A DNA stretch of 64,000 bases from Coenobita brevimanus (taxonomy: Eukaryota; Arthropoda; Malacostraca; Decapoda; Coenobitidae), in assembly GCA_032717465.1 (NCBI GenBank), contig CM064671.1:60519359-60583358 (forward strand), read 5' to 3'. The notes beneath the pieces are model-generated. The model saw only the letters and a program-made list of their open reading frames with translations. It ran no database searches and was not told the DNA's origin. A program made the translations under genes and the position numbers. Within the stretch, counting starts at the first letter, position 1. Each line of letters starts with the position of its first letter. This document shows positions 59,704-64,000 of the stretch, in pieces.

Positions 59704-60394
59704 CCTTTCCCGCACGGTAAGTTTCAGTAAGTTTTCTGGTGCAGGAATTTTCACTACGAAGCCGCCCGGCCGGGGAGCGCGCGCGCGCAGCAAATTTGAG
59801 CAAATTTGAGCCAATGAAACACATTCTTGCCTTATTTTCGCCACCCAAAAATCAATGTATTCCCATGAAACCTATCTCCAGGTATGCATGGATGTTTGTT
59901 CTATCTGATAAACATGACCAAAACACAGGAAAACACCAGCAAAAAAAGTTATGAGCCCTGGAAGCATGGTCGAGTAAACATTTTTCACTTCCCAACATCG
60001 CCGTTTGAATGTTTTCCATCTTACAGGAAAATGATCAAATAAATTTTTATAGAGAATTTCATCAGCTTTCTAACGAAACCAATCCGGTTGAGATACGATG
60101 TATACTTTTCGAGAAAATGGCCAAAAACTGAGAGCCATTTTCGGAAAATTTTCACTGACCTCTGAGAGCAAAGTTTTCCCAGGCACCTAACGTTTTTATT
60201 ACATAGTAATATGCCCCCATTATCCAGCTTTCCCACTGTGACGGGAAAACCCCATACGCCTCATAGTTCTCGAGTAAATCGAAAAAAAGTACTAGGCACT
60301 CCGTGCGTGATTGACTTTCGTGATGCGCGCAAGGCGTACGCAATGTTCCCGTCTACGTAACAACGAATTCTTATGAGAAATATTACATATTTAT

Positions 60395-60950
60395 GTATTG
60401 TACATATGTAGAATTTCCTGCTCTTCATCATGGTTCAAACGTGAAATCGATACGTCCAATAGTTTCCGAGTAATTGGCAGAGAAACTGAGAGTATTACTA
60501 CGAGCATTTCTCAATGGTAACAGCCGGGAAGAGACACTCATTTCCACCGCCTTTTCTCGCACAACACGTAACATAATGCTTACATTTTGGTATTGATCAT
60601 ACGTAGAATTTAGTGGTATAGATCATGGTTGTTACAGAAAATCGATAAGTCAAACAGTTTTCGAGTAATTGGCCGACAAAGTTAGGTGATTACTCCGAGC
60701 GCTTGTCACTGATAACAACCGCGAGTGAAAAAAACATTTCCCTCGCCTTTTCCCCCAAAAAACGCTACCCAAAGCTTACATTCCGGTATTGATCATACGT
60801 TTATTTTTGTGGTATTGATGATGGTTGTAACAGGAATTCGAAAAGTCTAATAGTTTTCGAGTAATTGGCCGACAAAGTGAGGTTACTCTTCCGATCGCTA
60901 CCAACTTTTACACACACTGTAATTTCCTTGCACACTTGCCAGAAGACTAT
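60395..60950. repeat. ~190-bp subterminal repeats of PB2
   Basis: Three diverged units, each with TGATCATACGTAGAATTT or a variant, ATCATGGTTGTAACAG, ATCGATA.GTC.AATAGTTT and TCGAGTAATTGGCCGACAAA. Inverted counterparts occur in PB1 near 16150-16420 (AATTATTCCAAAACTATTGG). Confidence 0.75.
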
Positions 60951-61227
60951 GCTACCAATTGTTTTTCCCCCTATCTGTACATACTATAACATCTTCCATG
61001 GATGTTTTCCTATTGTTATAACCTACTACACATAAACATAACTTCTAATGTTACTGCTGTGGAGATTTACTTTCTTTCATATGTGTAATCTGTTGGAGAA
61101 AATGGTTATTTCTCTGAAAATTGGAGAGGTAATGGTAATAGATTATCATATATATCAACCAAATTTGCAGAACTCACTTCCTCCAGGGGTGTTGATCCAC
61201 TTTGACCAGGGATTTGAAGATGAGGAG

Positions 61228-61692
<465 letters not shown>

Positions 61693-61715
61693 ACACTCCA
61701 CTAGGGAATACTTTG

Positions 61716-64000
61716 CTAGGTATGGAACCGTTCAAAGCAATCCCCTACACAAAGTGGCACATCACAAACAGGACACATGTGACTTGTGTCCCTCCTCATC
61801 TTGCCCAGGGAACACAGGGTGAACCGCAGCCTCCTCCTGCCAGGGATCCTCTCCCGACGGTGCCCCAGTGTGTTGTCCAGCCGCAGTCTGTGGTCTACAA
61901 AGCGACGTCGCCTGCTGGGCTGGAGTCCTGGGTGTCCCTGGTCCTGTTGTCCTGGAGGTGCAGCTGCAGGCCCGGGCATCTCAGCGACAGTGGGTTCTCC
62001 CGATGGACCAGGAAGTGGTGATGGCTCCCTCTCCACCTGCGCTGGTTCCTGAAGTGATGGTGGTGGTGGCTCCTGTGCTGAGACTCCTCCTGCAGGTGGT
62101 GCTCCGGGCTGGTCCTGGTCCCCTCTTGGTGGCGCAGGAGCCAGTGGTGTTGGCAGCTGTGGTGGTGCTGCATCAGGTGCTGGGAGTCCTCCTGGCCGTT
62201 GGGCTGGAAGATCAGGGGCGTGGTGGATGACGTGCCCTGACGGAGGCCACTCTGCTTCGTCGAAGAATAGGAGCTTGTCGATTATCTCTTCGAAGAACTC
62301 CAGCAGAGTGACCTGCCTCCATACGGTCTTCTTGTACAGGGCGAAGGCGTTAAACACTGCCATCTGGATGAGGTAGAACATTACCTTCTTGGTCCACTTG
62401 ACGGTCCGGCGTTGCAGTGGGTAATATTGGACCATTTGGTCAAAGTGGTCTACCCCACCCATATGGCGATTGTAGTCAACCACCACGACGGGCTTGTCCA
62501 CGGTCTTCTGGACGTATCTGGTCGTCCCATCACGTGCCCTGGTCTTCCCTCGAACCCGCTTTGGGATGGTGTCTGCGCTGTGGAAGGTGGAGATCATGTT
62601 GACGATGTGCTTGTCCTTTCACAGCAGCACCATCACATTATCCTTGTGCATCGCTGTGATGCCCGGCTCCGGTAGATCCCTGTTCCGTGCGATGTCCTGC
62701 AGCTGCTTAGGTGCTCCTCTAGCCAGGCGTAGGGTCCCACACACGTAGGTTCCTGCACTGAAGAGGAGTTTGCACAGGGATACAGAGTTGTAATAATTGT
62801 CCATGTACACTTTGTATCCCTGATCCCTCAGCGGCTCTACGAGGCTCCATACTGTCTGCTCCAAGCTCTTCCTCTGCCCCGTATACACCTCAAAGTTGGA
62901 GATGTAGCCCGAACAAGCCTCAGCCAGGATGTAAAACTTGATGGCATACTTGGCAGGCTTCATTGGGTTGTAGACGCAGAAGCTGAGCCTCCCCTTCCAA
63001 GCCAATGATCCCTCATCCAGGCTGAGATGTTCTTCGGGCTGGTAGGTGTTCTGGAACCGCTGAAGGAGGTACTCGAGTACCGTGCGAACCCTGATGAGCC
63101 GGTCTTGATTGTCCCTGGGGATGGCAAGCGAGTTGAATGCGTGGAAGTGTTTCAAGATGGCCCGAAAACGCCTTACACTCATCACTTGCGAAAACATGGG
63201 GTAGTTGTGCACCCTGGACCGATGCCAGTAATGCCTGATGGTCGGCATTGTTACTACCCCCATGAGGAAGTAGATCCCCAGGAACTTGGCCATCATCTCT
63301 TCACTGCAGATGAACCATGAGTCCAAACCAGTTCGCAAGAATGCTGCGTAGTTGTTCGTCTCGCGGGTGAAGTGCGCCAACAACTCCCTGGTGAAGAACA
63401 GCTGGAAAAACTGCAGAGGAGTTCTTGGCGTATCCACCTTCATCCCCGGGGATCCGGTAAAGGGCCCATTTGCTGGCGTGAATGGGCCACTGCTCCACCC
63501 CTTGTCACGTGCGTCAACACCTCTCGCACGGGTCACAGTGGGTCGGGGTTCCGACACCCTTGTGCCTCCTCGGCGACCCCTTGGCCGGCCTCCATGGCCA
63601 CGCTGAGGACCGCAGCGTCTTCGTGGCGGTGAAGGTGGTGGTGATGACGAGGACGATGACACTCTCTCCTCGTCGGGGTCAGTGATGGTGTCTCCTCTTG
63701 GGGCCCTGCCAGGGGAGGATGACACAGTCGCATCCTGCACCAGTTCCAGTGCAGAAATTGCACGACGTGCAGGTGCCAGTGTCACATAACTCGGCCCTGC
63801 CGGGGACGTCAGGCCCGCCAAGGGGTAACTGGAGGCAAGAGGTGGAGAGACAACGATCGCTCTTGGTCCGACAGGTCCTAGAGGAGGCGATGCCTCTTCT
63901 TGAAGTGGGGACAATGGCTGGGTTGAAACCTGGGACACCGATGGTGTTGGTGTCTGCTCCCGTCTTGTCAGGCGTGGTGGTCCAGATGCCTCAGGGGTGG
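61716..64000 (-). pseudogene. piggyBac-type transposase, one internal stop, 5' end cut by window edge
   Basis: DDD-type cut-and-paste transposase. The frame is open from the window edge to a TGA at 62619-62621, then open again in the same frame to the stop at 61716. A Trp is expected at the TGA (VMVLL-stop-KDKHIVNM). Numbering from the GTG at 63938: low-complexity, proline- and arginine-rich residues 1-165; DDE-type fold from about 170; first catalytic Asp D308 in HLSLDEGSLAWKGR; second D380 in YKVYMDNYYNSVSL; third in YNRHMGGVDHFDQM after the stop. A proline-rich linker precedes a C-terminal cysteine motif (CPVCDVPLCVGDCFERFH), the zinc-binding domain of the family. The reading frame continues upstream of 63938, so that codon is not the real start. 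Sequencing error or true decay cannot be told apart. Confidence 0.9.

Overview
The window is intron-rich, repeat-dense animal DNA, most likely from a decapod crustacean and probably a brachyuran crab. Evidence: long (CA)n, (TA)n, (GA)n and GATA/GACA tracts; TTAGG-type arthropod telomere-like motifs; several non-LTR retrotransposon families whose proteins resemble those I know from portunid crab genomes; and a chemosensory-type ionotropic receptor gene. There are no operons, rRNA genes or CRISPR arrays. The species call is inference.

The only host gene I can support is one ionotropic receptor (IR, variant ionotropic glutamate receptor) on the minus strand. It has six short exons over about 47 kb: 57452-57610, 50948-51038, 42961-43261, 41836-42053, 12730-12910 and 10388-10487. 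All have GT/AG borders, their phases agree at all five junctions, and together they give about 350 codons with no stop. They encode ligand-binding lobe S1, membrane segment M1, the pore region, M3 and most of lobe S2. The first exon(s) and the last one (M4) are not visible and probably lie outside the window. The largest intron, 12911-41835, is about 29 kb.

The rest is mobile DNA stacked inside and around these introns. Left to right: a decayed I/Jockey-type element in two pieces (1-4660); a degenerate CCTAAG-like hexamer array (4850-5885, resuming 10075-10376) split by a 5'-truncated RNase-H-less LINE (5890-10060) that carries two TTAA MITEs; a tRNA-derived SINE (11600-11930); a hAT-type element with an 8-bp target duplication (13065-14095). 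A minus-strand LINE with gag, endonuclease, RT and RNase H ('A', 14641-29284) has been entered by a piggyBac-type element (14744-17095), a plus-strand LINE (17593-21238, itself hit by a TTAA MITE) and another LINE (23396-26400). Then come a hAT-like MITE, Penelope-like fragments, minisatellites, and a relatively complete plus-strand LINE 'F' (33800-39472).

Inside the IR introns right of 41836 are a full-length minus-strand LINE 'G' (43999-50284) with a 10-bp target duplication, a SINE, a nearly full-length RNase-H-less LINE (51250-54557) and a Tc1/mariner-type nonautonomous element (55340-56868). The right end is a 5'-incomplete LINE copy (58350-59703) interrupted at TTAA by a large piggyBac element whose transposase (61716 to the window edge) keeps its catalytic aspartates but has one in-frame stop. 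The TTAA MITEs and the transposase-bearing element suggest piggyBac activity has shaped the locus, but whether this transposase mobilised those MITEs is inference.
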